NCBI GenBank assembly: GCA_963662965.1
Contig: OY759970.1
Coordinates: 4,588,001 to 4,652,000 of the forward strand
Reading direction: 5' to 3'
Origin: DTWD01 sp963662965
Lineage (GTDB): Bacteria; Acidobacteriota; Vicinamibacteria; Vicinamibacterales; UBA8438
Length of the DNA stretch: 64,000 nt
The notes beneath the pieces are model-generated. The model ran no database searches and had not been told where the DNA came from. It saw nothing but the letters and a program-made list of their open reading frames with translations. The translations under genes were made by a program, and so were the position numbers. Positions 50,798-59,940 of the stretch are shown here, piece after piece (within the stretch, counting starts at the first letter, position 1; the number at the start of each line of letters is the position of its first letter).

Positions 50798-53458
50798 ATG
50801 TCGCCCTCCCCGGACGCGCTTGCTGCCGCCGAAAAGAGCGCGACGCCGGCGATGCGGCAATACTTCGACGCCAAGCGCCAGTACCCCGATACGCTCGTCT
50901 TCTTTCGGATGGGTGACTTCTACGAGATGTTCTATGACGACGCGGTTACCGCCGCGCGCGCCCTCGAGCTCGCGCTGACATCACGGTCGAAGGACAGCAG
51001 CGGTTCGGCGATCCCGATGTGCGGCGTCCCGCATCACGCCGTAGAAGGCTACCTCGTTCGTCTAGTTAAACAGGGTTTTCGCGTGGCGCTCTGCGAGCAG
51101 GTCGAAGACCCCAAGAAGGCCAAAGGCCTTGTGCGGCGAGAGGTCGTCCGGGTGGTGTCGCCGGGCACGCTCACCGACGCCAACTATCTCGAAGCCCGCG
51201 AGCCGGCGTTCCTGATGGCGCTCGCCCCGGTGGGCGGGACGGAAGGACCGACGATCGGCGTCGCGACCGCCGACCTGTCCACGGGCGAGTTCCGCGTGAC
51301 CGAACATACGGGGGCCGACCGCGCGAGCGCCGTGGCCGATGAGTTGACCTCGGTACGACCGCGCGAGTTGTTGCTCCCGTCGGATTTTGATGCGTCTTCC
51401 ATCCCCGGTCTCGTCGAGACCGCCGTTCCCATCACCGCCGCCGAGCCGTGGACGTTTGGGCTCGACCATGCCACCCGCACGCTCACCGAACAGCTCGGGA
51501 CGGCATCGCTCGACGGCTTTGGTCTCGACGCGAGTCACCATGCGGCGGCCATCGCGGCCGCCGGCGCGCTCATGCAATACCTGCGCGATACGCAGAAGGC
51601 CGACCTCGTACACTTTCGGACCCTCGACTTCCGTACCCGGGCCGACTTCCTGATCGTCGATCCGGCCACGTTCAAACATCTGGAGATCCTCGAAGGCGTC
51701 GACGGCGACCGTGCAGGCTCGTTGATTGCCGAGCTTGATGCGACGAGCACTCCGATGGGGGGACGCTTGTTGCGTGCGTGGCTGCTACGCCCGCTGGCGC
51801 GGAGCGAGCCGATTCTCGACCGACTGGACGCCGTCGAGGAACTCGCCTTCGAGAACACGACTCGGTCCAAGCTGCGCGACGTCCTCTCCGGCGTCTACGA
51901 CCTCGAACGGCTGGTGGCGAGGGTGGTCCTCGGCACAGCCGGACCACGCGACCTGGTGACGCTCGCGGCGTCCGTCGGCGTCATTCCGTCGGTTCGTGCG
52001 CTCGGAGCGGAGCTGCGGGCGCCGCTCGTTCGGTCACTCGTCGACGGACTCGACGACGTCCGCGACGTGCGCGACGAGATTCGGACGACGCTGGTCGACG
52101 AACCGCCGGCCCTGGTCCGCGACGGCGGGGCGATTCGAGACGGGGTCGACGGCGAACTGGACGCACTCCGCGCCATCAGTCGCGATGCCAAGCACGCCAT
52201 TGCCGCGATGGAGACCGCGGAGCGAGAGCGCACCGGTATTTCGTCACTCAAGGTGCGGTTCAATCGAGTCTTTGGCTATTACATCGAAGTCTCGAAATCG
52301 AACCTGCACGCCGTCCCGGATGATTACCACCGGAAGCAAACGATCGCGAACGGCGAGCGCTTCATCACGCCGGTTCTTAAGGACTACGAGAGAAAGGCGC
52401 TCGGTGCCGACGAACGCATCCTCGAACGCGAGCAGGAGCGGTTCGACGTGCTACGCGAACAGGTCGTTGGTAGTGCGGAGCGGATCCAAAGATCGGCGCG
52501 CGCGCTTGGGGTACTCGACGTCCTCGCCTCGTTCGCGGAGACCGCCACCCGGCGCAAGTACACGAAGCCGCGCGTGCATGACGACCACGAGCTCCTGATC
52601 TCCGATGGGCGTCACCCGGTCGTGGAGCGGCGCACGGACGCGTTCGTGCCAAATGACGTGGTGCTCAACGACGCTGACCGCCAGCTCGTGCTGCTTACCG
52701 GCCCCAACATGGGCGGCAAGTCGACATACCTGCGGCAAACGGCTGTGATCGTGCTGATGGCCCACGCGGGGTCGTTCGTCCCGGCCCGCGAGGCGAAGGT
52801 GCCGCTGGTCGATCGAATCTTTGCGCGGGTCGGCGCGTCCGATAACATTGCGCGCGGTCAATCGACCTTCATGGTGGAGATGCAGGAAACTGCACGCATT
52901 TTGCACCTCGCGACTTCTCGGAGCCTCGTGTTGGTCGATGAGATTGGTCGTGGTACCGCGACATTCGACGGGTTGAGCATCGCATGGGCGGTGGCAGAGC
53001 ACCTCGTGACCGACCCACGCGCTCGGCCGAAGACGCTGTTTGCCACGCACTACCACGAGCTCACAGACCTGGCCGACACCCACGGGGGCGTCGTCAACTA
53101 CCATGTCGCGGCCCGCGAATGGCGAGACGACATCGTCTTTCTGCACAAGGTGGAACCGGGGCGATCTGACCGGAGCTACGGAATCCAGGTGGCCCGGCTG
53201 GCCGGCCTCCCCCCAACCACCGTCGCGAGAGCCAAGACGATTCTGGCCGGACTCGAGGGAGACGAGCTCTCCCGTGGCGGACGACCGTCGTTCAGCGGCA
53301 CGACGCATTCGACCGGCGGACAACTCGGCTTGTTTCAGGGGCCGCCCACTCGCGACGACCGCCTGGCGACGCGTCTCGCCGACATCGACGTGGAGCGAAT
53401 GACCCCGATCGATGCGCTCGCACTCTTGGCCGACCTCAAACGCGAACTTGACGACTGA
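50798..53458 (+). CDS. mutS: DNA mismatch repair protein MutS
   Basis: Mismatch-recognition ATPase, 886 aa. Domain I has the mismatch wedge motif FFRMGDFYEMFYDDA (F-x-E: Phe and Glu that contact the mispair). Lever and clamp domains occupy the middle: KVRFNRVFGYYIEVSKSNL and FITPVLKDYERKALGADERI. ATPase: Walker A LTGPNMGGKSTYLRQTAVIV, GRGQ-type IARGQSTFMVEMQETA, Walker B LVLVDEIGRGTATFDGLSIA and ATHYHELTDL. ATG 50798 is chosen; a longer frame starting at 50732 overlaps tsaB. The dhs-like gene follows after 16 bases. Confidence 0.96.
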   Translation: MSPSPDALAAAEKSATPAMRQYFDAKRQYPDTLVFFRMGDFYEMFYDDAVTAARALELALTSRSKDSSGSAIPMCGVPHHAVEGYLVRLVKQGFRVALCEQVEDPKKAKGLVRREVVRVVSPGTLTDANYLEAREPAFLMALAPVGGTEGPTIGVATADLSTGEFRVTEHTGADRASAVADELTSVRPRELLLPSDFDASSIPGLVETAVPITAAEPWTFGLDHATRTLTEQLGTASLDGFGLDASHHAAAIAAAGALMQYLRDTQKADLVHFRTLDFRTRADFLIVDPATFKHLEILEGVDGDRAGSLIAELDATSTPMGGRLLRAWLLRPLARSEPILDRLDAVEELAFENTTRSKLRDVLSGVYDLERLVARVVLGTAGPRDLVTLAASVGVIPSVRALGAELRAPLVRSLVDGLDDVRDVRDEIRTTLVDEPPALVRDGGAIRDGVDGELDALRAISRDAKHAIAAMETAERERTGISSLKVRFNRVFGYYIEVSKSNLHAVPDDYHRKQTIANGERFITPVLKDYERKALGADERILEREQERFDVLREQVVGSAERIQRSARALGVLDVLASFAETATRRKYTKPRVHDDHELLISDGRHPVVERRTDAFVPNDVVLNDADRQLVLLTGPNMGGKSTYLRQTAVIVLMAHAGSFVPAREAKVPLVDRIFARVGASDNIARGQSTFMVEMQETARILHLATSRSLVLVDEIGRGTATFDGLSIAWAVAEHLVTDPRARPKTLFATHYHELTDLADTHGGVVNYHVAAREWRDDIVFLHKVEPGRSDRSYGIQVARLAGLPPTTVARAKTILAGLEGDELSRGGRPSFSGTTHSTGGQLGLFQGPPTRDDRLATRLADIDVERMTPIDALALLADLKRELDD

Positions 53459-53474
53459 TCGCCCAACCCGACGT

Positions 53475-54578
53475 ATGCCAAAGCGCACGCCGTCCCGAAG
53501 GAAGAAACCGTTTCTCGATATCCCGATCGAGCCCGTTCAGATTGACCGCGACGTCACCGCGGACGAGCTCCTGCGCCGGATGGAGCGCATCTCCTTTCAG
53601 GGACGAAATCTTGCGGTCGCCCGTCGCATCTGGCAGCGAATGCTTTCCGACGATGTCTTGATTTTCTTTGGCGTCGCGGGAGCGCTCAGCGCGGGCGGCC
53701 TCCGGCTCGCGATCGCCAACGTCGTACGGGAACGGGCGGTCGACTGTCTCGTCTCGACCGGCGCGAATCTCTATCACGACCTCCACGAAACGCGCGGGCG
53801 TCGGCATTTCGTCGGCTCGCCCAACATTGACGACCGCGTGCTGCAGGAGGCGCACATCGACCGGGTCTACGACACGCTCGTTGACGAGGATGAGTTCGTC
53901 GACAATGACAACTGGATCGCGACGTTCGTCGCCACTCTCGAGCCGCGGCCATACACGACGCGCGAGTTCCTCTACCACCTCGGCAAACATCTCTGGGACG
54001 CCACGGGAGCGGACGGTATCCTGACCGCCGCCTATCGTGCGGGTGTTCCGATCTTCTGCCCGGCGATTGCGGATTCGTCAATCGGCATGGGGTTATCGCA
54101 GGCACGGCACATGCGTCCCGAGATCGGTCATATTGACGTCATCGGCGACATCATCGAGTCGGCCAATCTCGTCATCCACCGTCCCCGCACCGCATCGGTG
54201 GTCCTTGGCGGTGGCACGCCGAAGAACTTCATTAATCAGGCGAGCGTCCAAGCTGAGTTCTATCGTCCGGGCATCGAAGGGCACCGTTACGCGCTGCAAA
54301 TCATCACCGATGTCCCGCACTTTGGCGGCGCGTCCGGTTCGACACTCGAGGAGGCTCAGAGCTGGGGGAAGGTGGCCGCCGACGCCGACCGGGTGACGGT
54401 GCACGCCGACGCCACGTTGGCATTCCCGCTACTCGCCAGCGCGCTGGCCACGTCGGCCGCGGACCTCATCTCCGCGCGGCACCCTCCCACGTTCGACCTC
54501 AGCGGCCAAGCTCTGGTCATCAATGGAACGGCGATGCCCGTCGACAGATTCAGCACGACCGACGCCACGACGGGCTAG
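53475..54578 (+). CDS. Deoxyhypusine synthase-like protein
   Basis: 367-aa NAD-dependent deoxyhypusine synthase family member. Motifs: IFFGVAGALSAGGLRLAIAN, DCLVSTGANLYHDLHETRGR (the STGAN NAD-binding segment), VPIFCPAIADSSIGMGLSQA, and ASVVLGGGTPKNFINQASVQ, where the Lys occupies the position of the catalytic imine-forming Lys of the family. Bacteria lack eIF5A, the eukaryotic substrate, so a polyamine-transfer role (for example homospermidine-like synthesis) is the usual inference, unproven here. It lies 16 bases after mutS and converges on agmatine-to-putrescine genes. Confidence 0.85.
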   Translation: MPKRTPSRRKKPFLDIPIEPVQIDRDVTADELLRRMERISFQGRNLAVARRIWQRMLSDDVLIFFGVAGALSAGGLRLAIANVVRERAVDCLVSTGANLYHDLHETRGRRHFVGSPNIDDRVLQEAHIDRVYDTLVDEDEFVDNDNWIATFVATLEPRPYTTREFLYHLGKHLWDATGADGILTAAYRAGVPIFCPAIADSSIGMGLSQARHMRPEIGHIDVIGDIIESANLVIHRPRTASVVLGGGTPKNFINQASVQAEFYRPGIEGHRYALQIITDVPHFGGASGSTLEEAQSWGKVAADADRVTVHADATLAFPLLASALATSAADLISARHPPTFDLSGQALVINGTAMPVDRFSTTDATTG

Positions 54579-54598
54579 TGGTCCGGACACTCCACTAG
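54575..54598. terminator. Bidirectional hairpin at convergent gene ends
   Basis: Perfect 7-bp inverted repeat CTAGTGG/CCACTAG with a ten-base loop TCCGGACACT. Each arm contains the stop codon of one of the two converging genes (TAG of the dhs-like gene and TAG of aguA). Symmetric placement suits a shared terminator, although there is no T-run. Confidence 0.5.
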
Positions 54599-55731
54599 GA
54601 ATCCGCGCGAGCCGGCGGGGCGGCAACCAGCCCTCGCGGCTGCTGCTGGGTCACGCAGTGCACCGTCCCCAGCCCCAGGATCAGGTCGCCCGCGTGGATG
54701 CCGACAACCTCGCGTGTCGGAAAGAGCTCTGCCAGGATCGACAACGCGTCGCGGTCGGCCCGGTCATTGAACGTCGGGACCAGGACCACGTCATTCGCAA
54801 TGTAAAAATTGAGATAGCTCGCGGGCAGCCGTTCGCCGTCGAACGTGACGGGACGAGGCATCGGCAGTGGGATGATCTCCAGCGGCCGGCCGCGCTCACT
54901 CCGCATCGACCGGAGACGCGCCAGGTTCTCGGCGAGCGGGGCGTGATTGACGTCACGCCGATCGGGTTCGACGGCCGCGGCCACGGTGTTCGGGCCGACG
55001 AACCGGGCGACGGCGTCGACGTGCCCGTGGGTGTCGTCGCCAGCGATGCCTCGCGCGAGCCACCGGACGCCCCGTACGCCAAGGCCCTCGCGGAGCGTCC
55101 GCTCGATCGCCTCGCGGGCCAACCCGGGGTTTCGCGCTTGCACCTGTCCGAGCAAGCACTCCTCGGTGGTCAGGAGTTGGCCACGCCCGTCGACGTCGAT
55201 GCTGCCTCCCTCGAGAACGACGCCCCGCCTGTCCCGCGGCCCGGTCACCCGCATGACGAATCGGCGCATCCCAAGACCGGCCGCGATCCGCCGTGGTACT
55301 GCGTTGTCGTGCCGCCAGGCCCGGTACCGCGCCCACCCGTTGAACGCCCAGTCGGTCATCGCCACCTCGCGACGCCTCGCGGAGCCACGGACGACGAAGA
55401 TCGGACCGCTGTCTCGGATCCACGATCGGTCGGTCGGCATCACATACCCGTCGAGCCGATCCACGTCGACCCCGCCTCGTCGCAGGCGATGCTCCGCACG
55501 CCGGCGGACCGTGGCATCGTGATAGATGAGTGCGACCCGCTCGCCCCTCACGAGATGACGCACCATCTCGACGTAGCACCAGTCGACCGCGCTCGTCTTG
55601 ACTTCCCAATCTGCGCGATTGTGCGGCCAGACGAGCCACGTCGCCTCATGCGGCTCCCATTCAGCCGGCATGCGAAAGTGCGCCTGCACCGGCGACGCGT
55701 CGGCGCCGGCCGCGCGCCCGTGGCGGGTCAT
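54595..55731 (-). CDS. aguA: Agmatine deiminase
   Basis: Porphyromonas-type peptidyl-arginine deiminase family, 378 aa; converts agmatine to N-carbamoylputrescine. Motifs: FRMPAEWEPHEATWLVWPHN, MPTDRSWIRDSGPIFVV, VVLEGGSIDVDGRGQLLTTE, DDTHGHVDAVARFVGPNT (catalytic His region), YLNFYIANDVVLVPTFNDRA and the nucleophile Cys in ILGLGTVHCVTQQQP. ATG 55731 overlaps the aguB stop as ATGA; the longer upstream frame is not real. The order aguB-aguA gives both steps from agmatine to putrescine. Confidence 0.93.
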   Translation of the reverse strand: MTRHGRAAGADASPVQAHFRMPAEWEPHEATWLVWPHNRADWEVKTSAVDWCYVEMVRHLVRGERVALIYHDATVRRRAEHRLRRGGVDVDRLDGYVMPTDRSWIRDSGPIFVVRGSARRREVAMTDWAFNGWARYRAWRHDNAVPRRIAAGLGMRRFVMRVTGPRDRRGVVLEGGSIDVDGRGQLLTTEECLLGQVQARNPGLAREAIERTLREGLGVRGVRWLARGIAGDDTHGHVDAVARFVGPNTVAAAVEPDRRDVNHAPLAENLARLRSMRSERGRPLEIIPLPMPRPVTFDGERLPASYLNFYIANDVVLVPTFNDRADRDALSILAELFPTREVVGIHAGDLILGLGTVHCVTQQQPRGLVAAPPARADS

Positions 55732-56669
55732 TGGGTCGGTGGGTCGTCGGACGAAGACACGCGGTCGAGGTAGCGCGCCGTGATCGGGGCGTAGGTGTCG
55801 ATCCGGCGGTCGCGCAAGAACGGCCAGCTGCGCCGCTGCTCCTCGATGGCACGCCGGCTGCACCGGGTCACGAGCACCTCGGGACCTTCGTCGCCCGCTT
55901 CGGCCACGACTCGTCCCTGCGGATCGCTAACAAAGGAACGTCCCCAGAACTGTAGGTCATTCTCGTCGCCGGCGGTGCGCTCGGTGCCGACACGATTCAC
56001 CGCGGCCACGTAGACACCATTGGCGATGGCGTGCCCGCGCTGAACGGTCTGCCACGCGTCATGCTGCGCGTGGCCCCCGGTGCCTCGGTCCCCGGGGATC
56101 CAGCCGATCGCCGTCGGGTAGAAGAGGACCTCGGCCCCGGCCAGCGCGGTGAGTCGAGCCGCTTCCGGGTACCACTGATCCCAGCAGATCAGCACGCCGA
56201 TTCGCGCGGCCTGAGTCTCGAACACGCGATAGCCCAGATCTCCAGGCGTGAAATAGAACTTCTCGAAGAACTGCGGGTCATCGGGAATGTGCGTCTTTCG
56301 GTACGTACCGCAGAGCTCGCCGCTCGTGTCGATGACCACCGCGGAATTGTGGTACAGCCCCGCGGCTCGGCGCTCGAACACCGGCACGATTATGACGACG
56401 CTGAGCTCGCGGGCGAGCGCGGCGAATCGTTTGGTCGTCGGTCCCGGGATCTCCTCCGCGAGATCAAACCGCCCGGCGTCTTCCGTCTGACAGAAGTAGG
56501 GGGTCGCGAACAGTTCCTGGAGGCAGATGATCTCTGCCGACCGTGCCGCCGCGTCGCGGACCCCCGCCTCCGCCGTGTCGTGGTTCCGGGCCACCACGTC
56601 GGAGCAGGCCATTTGCACTAACCCGATCCCGAAGTCGTCAGAGGCGAAGGGAGCCGGCGCAGCGCTCAT
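55728..56669 (-). CDS. aguB: N-carbamoylputrescine amidohydrolase
   Basis: Nitrilase-superfamily enzyme, 313 aa, producing putrescine from N-carbamoylputrescine. Catalytic triad: Glu in IICLQELFATPYFCQ, Lys in YRKTHIPDDPQFFEKFYFTP and Cys in IGVLICWDQWYPEAARL. QFFEKFYFTPGD and RIDTYAPITARYLD are characteristic of AguB. Overlaps aguA by four bases and follows the TPR-protein gene by 25 bases. Confidence 0.94.
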   Translation of the reverse strand: MSAAPAPFASDDFGIGLVQMACSDVVARNHDTAEAGVRDAAARSAEIICLQELFATPYFCQTEDAGRFDLAEEIPGPTTKRFAALARELSVVIIVPVFERRAAGLYHNSAVVIDTSGELCGTYRKTHIPDDPQFFEKFYFTPGDLGYRVFETQAARIGVLICWDQWYPEAARLTALAGAEVLFYPTAIGWIPGDRGTGGHAQHDAWQTVQRGHAIANGVYVAAVNRVGTERTAGDENDLQFWGRSFVSDPQGRVVAEAGDEGPEVLVTRCSRRAIEEQRRSWPFLRDRRIDTYAPITARYLDRVSSSDDPPTQ

Positions 56670-56694
56670 GTGAAGATCGAGAGCCGGAGCCTAT

Positions 56695-57414
56695 CTATCG
56701 ACCGTCGAGTGTCGCGAGCTCGCGTTCGGCGTCGAACCGATAGGAAGAGGTGGGAAACTCGTCGACGACGCGGGTGAACGTGGTGACCGCTTGCGACTCT
56801 TGATCGGCGAGCCGATACGCTCGGCCCAATCGCATCAGCACCGCGTCGACCGGCACGTCTGCGTTCGTTGCCGCCGATTCCACTTCGAGCACCTGAATGG
56901 CCTGCGCATAGTCGCCGGCCGACAGGTACGCCTCGGCACGTCCGAGCCTGGCCATCCGACCGTACACGCCGTTCGCATCGAGCTCGACCACCCGGTCGTA
57001 CTGCTCGCCGGCCTCACTGGTGCGACCGAGTGTGCTGAGCGCGGCAGCGGCCTGATAGCGAGCGGCAATCCCAGACTGCAAGCTGGGATAGGCCTCGGCC
57101 GCCTCGAGAAGCTTGGGCACCGCCGCCTTGAGCTTGGCCATCACCGAGGGGTAGCCCGCGGCCGGAACGTCAGCCGCCTCGCCCTCAACGGCGACCGGTG
57201 CTTCGACGATGACCATGGCGGCAGCGAATAGCTCGCTGGCGCGCGAAAAGCGCCATTGCTGCCATCCGAACACGAGCCCAACGAGCACGAGCGCCACGAC
57301 CACCAGTCCTCCGGCGGCAGCAACGTTCCCGCGGCGGCCCAGCGACTCCCGCAGGTCGCCGAGCCACGACGCCAGCGGGTCTTGCTTGAGGTGATGTCGT
57401 TCTGTTCGTTTCAT
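56695..57414 (-). CDS. Membrane-anchored TPR-type protein
   Basis: 239-aa protein with a cytoplasmic N-terminal stretch, one TM helix (about residues 29-48, VAAAGGLVVVALVLVGLVFG) and a C-terminal helical-repeat region with TPR character: ARYQAAAALSTLGRTSEAGE, ARLGRAEAYLSAGDYAQAIQ, MRLGRAYRLADQESQAVTTF. This resembles YfgM-type ancillary proteins that interact with exported proteins; the role is inferred from layout only. Start at the ATG giving KRTERHHLKQDPLASWL. It is the first gene of the group continuing into aguB-aguA. Confidence 0.75.
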   Translation of the reverse strand: MKRTERHHLKQDPLASWLGDLRESLGRRGNVAAAGGLVVVALVLVGLVFGWQQWRFSRASELFAAAMVIVEAPVAVEGEAADVPAAGYPSVMAKLKAAVPKLLEAAEAYPSLQSGIAARYQAAAALSTLGRTSEAGEQYDRVVELDANGVYGRMARLGRAEAYLSAGDYAQAIQVLEVESAATNADVPVDAVLMRLGRAYRLADQESQAVTTFTRVVDEFPTSSYRFDAERELATLDGR

Positions 57415-57514
57415 GACGAGAGCCCGATCCAACCAAGTCTACCAAAAGCGGCGCCGTGTGCTAACCTTGCGCTCGCGTCGACGTTCGTCCGCTCCCTGTT
57501 GGGCCCTGGGATCA

Positions 57515-59011
57515 GTGACACTCTTTTCACGCGACCCGTCTCGCCGGCAGTTTCTGTCGGCCACCGGCGCCGCCATTGCCGCGACGGCCGCGGGCACCAC
57601 AGCTTCCATCGGCGCACAACTCGACCCTGTTCTGCTCAAGTCCTACGTCGCCGACGTCGATGGCGACGGTCAATTGGGAGCGGGTGATACGAGTATCGTC
57701 AAGACTGCGCTGTTCGCCCAACGCGGATTCGACCTCGCGCCTGCGCCCAGCTTCGACCACCGGGCCGATATTTTTGGCCGAGGGGCGGTCGATGCCGACG
57801 CGGTTGACTCCGTCGTGCACTCGATTAACGTGCTGAGCGGGTCGACTGTCTTTTCCCCGCGCCCAATTACGGTCGCGTGGCACTACGGGTGGTACAACAC
57901 GCTCGACCGACCACCCGGTTCCCAAACCGTCCGCCTGAAAGGTGGCAACTATCTGTCGTTCGACCCCGAGGTCGAAACGACGTTTCACGATCTCAAGAAC
58001 GAGTTCGGTGTCACCGTCGACGCGCTCAGCTGGATCCCACCGCGTGACAACAAGGACAACCAAAGCAACTATCGGAATGGCTTTCTCAAGGCGCCCAACG
58101 TCGATACGCGGCACGTCTGCCTGTTGTACGAGAGCACGATCGCATTGCCTTCGATCGGTGACCGCATCGATTTCTCGTTCACGCCGGTGCAATACTTCAT
58201 GCGTCAGGACTTCGCCGAGATGGCGCATTTCTTCCGAGAGATACGGGATGACACGCCGGCCCGCATCTTTACGCTCGACGGACGGCCGGTGCTCTTTATT
58301 TTTGGGACCCACACCTGGGGGTTGCTGCCGGTCAGCACCGGACATTTCGGGGCACTCGACCTGATGATTTCCGATGTGCGCCGGATCTTCGAAGATATCT
58401 ACGGCGCTCCGCCGTATCTCGTCGGCGAGGAAATGTTTCTCTCGTCCACCGGCGAGTTTTCACCCGACCGACTCCGCCGCACAACAGCCTTCGACGCCAT
58501 CTATGTGTACCATCACGCGTCCAACCTCAAGCGCGGCATCGAGGCGACGCTGCAAATGTCGTCCTCCTACATCGAGAACCAAGTCAACATCCTGCGACGC
58601 ACGTATCGGGCGATTGGCGGCCTGCGAAATCGCTTTACCAGACGGCCGATCCTCGTGATTCCGAATCTCGCGCCCGGATTCGCCAAACCGGGGCATCCGA
58701 CCCTGCAACTTGGGCGTGGTGGATATGCCGACTTCATGAAGCTTCTCAGTGATGTCCACATGCGCGAACACATCGTCGCTTCGTGGCGCGCCGAGCTCGG
58801 CACCGCGGAGCTCCCGGCTCCGATCTATGTCGTCGGTTCCTGGAATGAAGAGTTCGAAGGCCACTGCGTGTTTCCTTTCGACTTCAACTTTTCCGTGCCC
58901 GAAGTGGTGCAGCACGGATTCGATCTCGCGATGCCACTGAAAGAAGTCTTCGGATGGAATCACTACGCGCAGCGCGAGATCGCGCCAAGCGATGAGACGA
59001 TAGCTCCTTAG
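57515..59011 (+). CDS. Tat-exported protein: dockerin-like module plus GH99-like domain
   Basis: About 498 aa from GTG 57515. Twin-arginine signal SRRQFLSATGAAIAATAAG, then a module with dockerin-type calcium loops, YVADVDGDGQLGAGDTSIVK and a second weaker one (GRGAVDADAVDSVV). The main domain begins ITVAWHYGWYNTLDRPPGS and continues YVYHHASNLKRGIE, IENQVNILRRTYR and VVGSWNEEFEGHCVFPFDF, resembling GH99/GH71-like and WbsX-type glycan-processing proteins (W-x-Y-G-W-Y opening, SWNEE near the end). An ATG at 57413 gives a longer N-terminus, but the Tat motif is best placed from 57515. Enzyme activity and substrate are inference. Confidence 0.7.
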   Translation: MTLFSRDPSRRQFLSATGAAIAATAAGTTASIGAQLDPVLLKSYVADVDGDGQLGAGDTSIVKTALFAQRGFDLAPAPSFDHRADIFGRGAVDADAVDSVVHSINVLSGSTVFSPRPITVAWHYGWYNTLDRPPGSQTVRLKGGNYLSFDPEVETTFHDLKNEFGVTVDALSWIPPRDNKDNQSNYRNGFLKAPNVDTRHVCLLYESTIALPSIGDRIDFSFTPVQYFMRQDFAEMAHFFREIRDDTPARIFTLDGRPVLFIFGTHTWGLLPVSTGHFGALDLMISDVRRIFEDIYGAPPYLVGEEMFLSSTGEFSPDRLRRTTAFDAIYVYHHASNLKRGIEATLQMSSSYIENQVNILRRTYRAIGGLRNRFTRRPILVIPNLAPGFAKPGHPTLQLGRGGYADFMKLLSDVHMREHIVASWRAELGTAELPAPIYVVGSWNEEFEGHCVFPFDFNFSVPEVVQHGFDLAMPLKEVFGWNHYAQREIAPSDETIAP

Positions 59012-59047
59012 CGGCTGCGCCCCGGGCTGTGCTCGCTCGGTGAGAAG

Positions 59048-59124
59048 TGGCGCGCGTGCCCGGATTCGAACCGGGGGCCTACCGCTTAGGAGGCGGTCGC
59101 TCTATCCAGCTGAGCTACACGCGC
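59048..59124 (-). tRNA. tRNA-Arg (CCT anticodon)
   Basis: Complete cloverleaf on the minus strand. Acceptor GCGCGTG/CACGCGC with discriminator G and an encoded CCA (59048-59050). D arm GCTCAGCTGGATAGAGC, anticodon arm ACCGC-CTCCTAA-GCGGT (anticodon CCT), T arm CCCGG-TTCGAAT-CCGGG. It decodes the AGG arginine codon. Minor-codon tRNA-Arg genes are frequent integration sites, and the decayed region starts directly upstream of it. Confidence 0.96.
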
Positions 59125-59219
59125 GTGTCTGGCGAAGCCTCAGTGTAACAGTGAGTTGCAGTGTTTTTGCAGCCTTCGTTGCAAGAAAGAGGAACCCGAA
59201 GAGATAGCCTTGTACGTCG

Positions 59220-59940
59220 TCAAACCAATCCGGACTTTTGGGCCTGAGTTTCAAGAGAGACTGCTCGCCGGTTGCGCGTGCTGTGTCCGTGTAGATTCTC
59301 CCGCTTGCGTTGTGCCAGGGTCCTCCGTTTGATCTGTTCGCGTCGAGCGAGAATCGCTGACCGGCGCCCCTCGTAGACGTCGGCCGGAGTGACGTTGTCG
59401 AGTGCTTCATGCAGCCGGCGGTGGTTGTAGTCGTCGACGAAGCGAGCGATGGCCCGTTCGAGCTCCCACGGGTTGTGGTATTTCTCCAGCTTCACCACGT
59501 TTTTCATCGACCGGTGATACCGCTCGATCTTGCCCTGTGTCATCGGATGATACGGCGCGCTGCGCGTGTGCCCCAGGCCGTGCGTCTCAAGATAGGTGGC
59601 GAGCTCGGTCGAGACGTAGCACGGTCCGTTGTCGCTGAGGAGCCGCGGGCGATGCACCACGCGGATGCGATCCACGCCGGTCTTCGCCCGGGCCAGGTCG
59701 AGTGTCTCCGTGACGTCCACCGTCTGCATCGACGTGCGGAGCGCCCACGCGATGATGTAGCGCGAGTCGTCGTCGAGCACCATCGAGAGGTCGTACCAGC
59801 CCCAGCCCACGACCTGCAGGTAGGTGAAGTCGGTCTGCCAGAGCTCATTCGGGCGATACGTCAGATGCCGGAACGTCTTCGCGGCCGATAGCACGATGTA
59901 GGCCGGACTCGGGATCAAGTCGTAGGCCCGGTGGATCACC
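59220..59940 (-). mobile_element. IS3-family remnant, 5'-truncated orfB
   Basis: The region encodes the integrase core of an IS3-type OrfB from about YDLIPSPAYIVLSA onward. orfA and the first part of orfB (HTH_21 region) are missing, and no terminal inverted repeats were recognised at either end. It is fused upstream to protease remnant sequence at about 59940. The element cannot transpose on its own. Confidence 0.75.
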
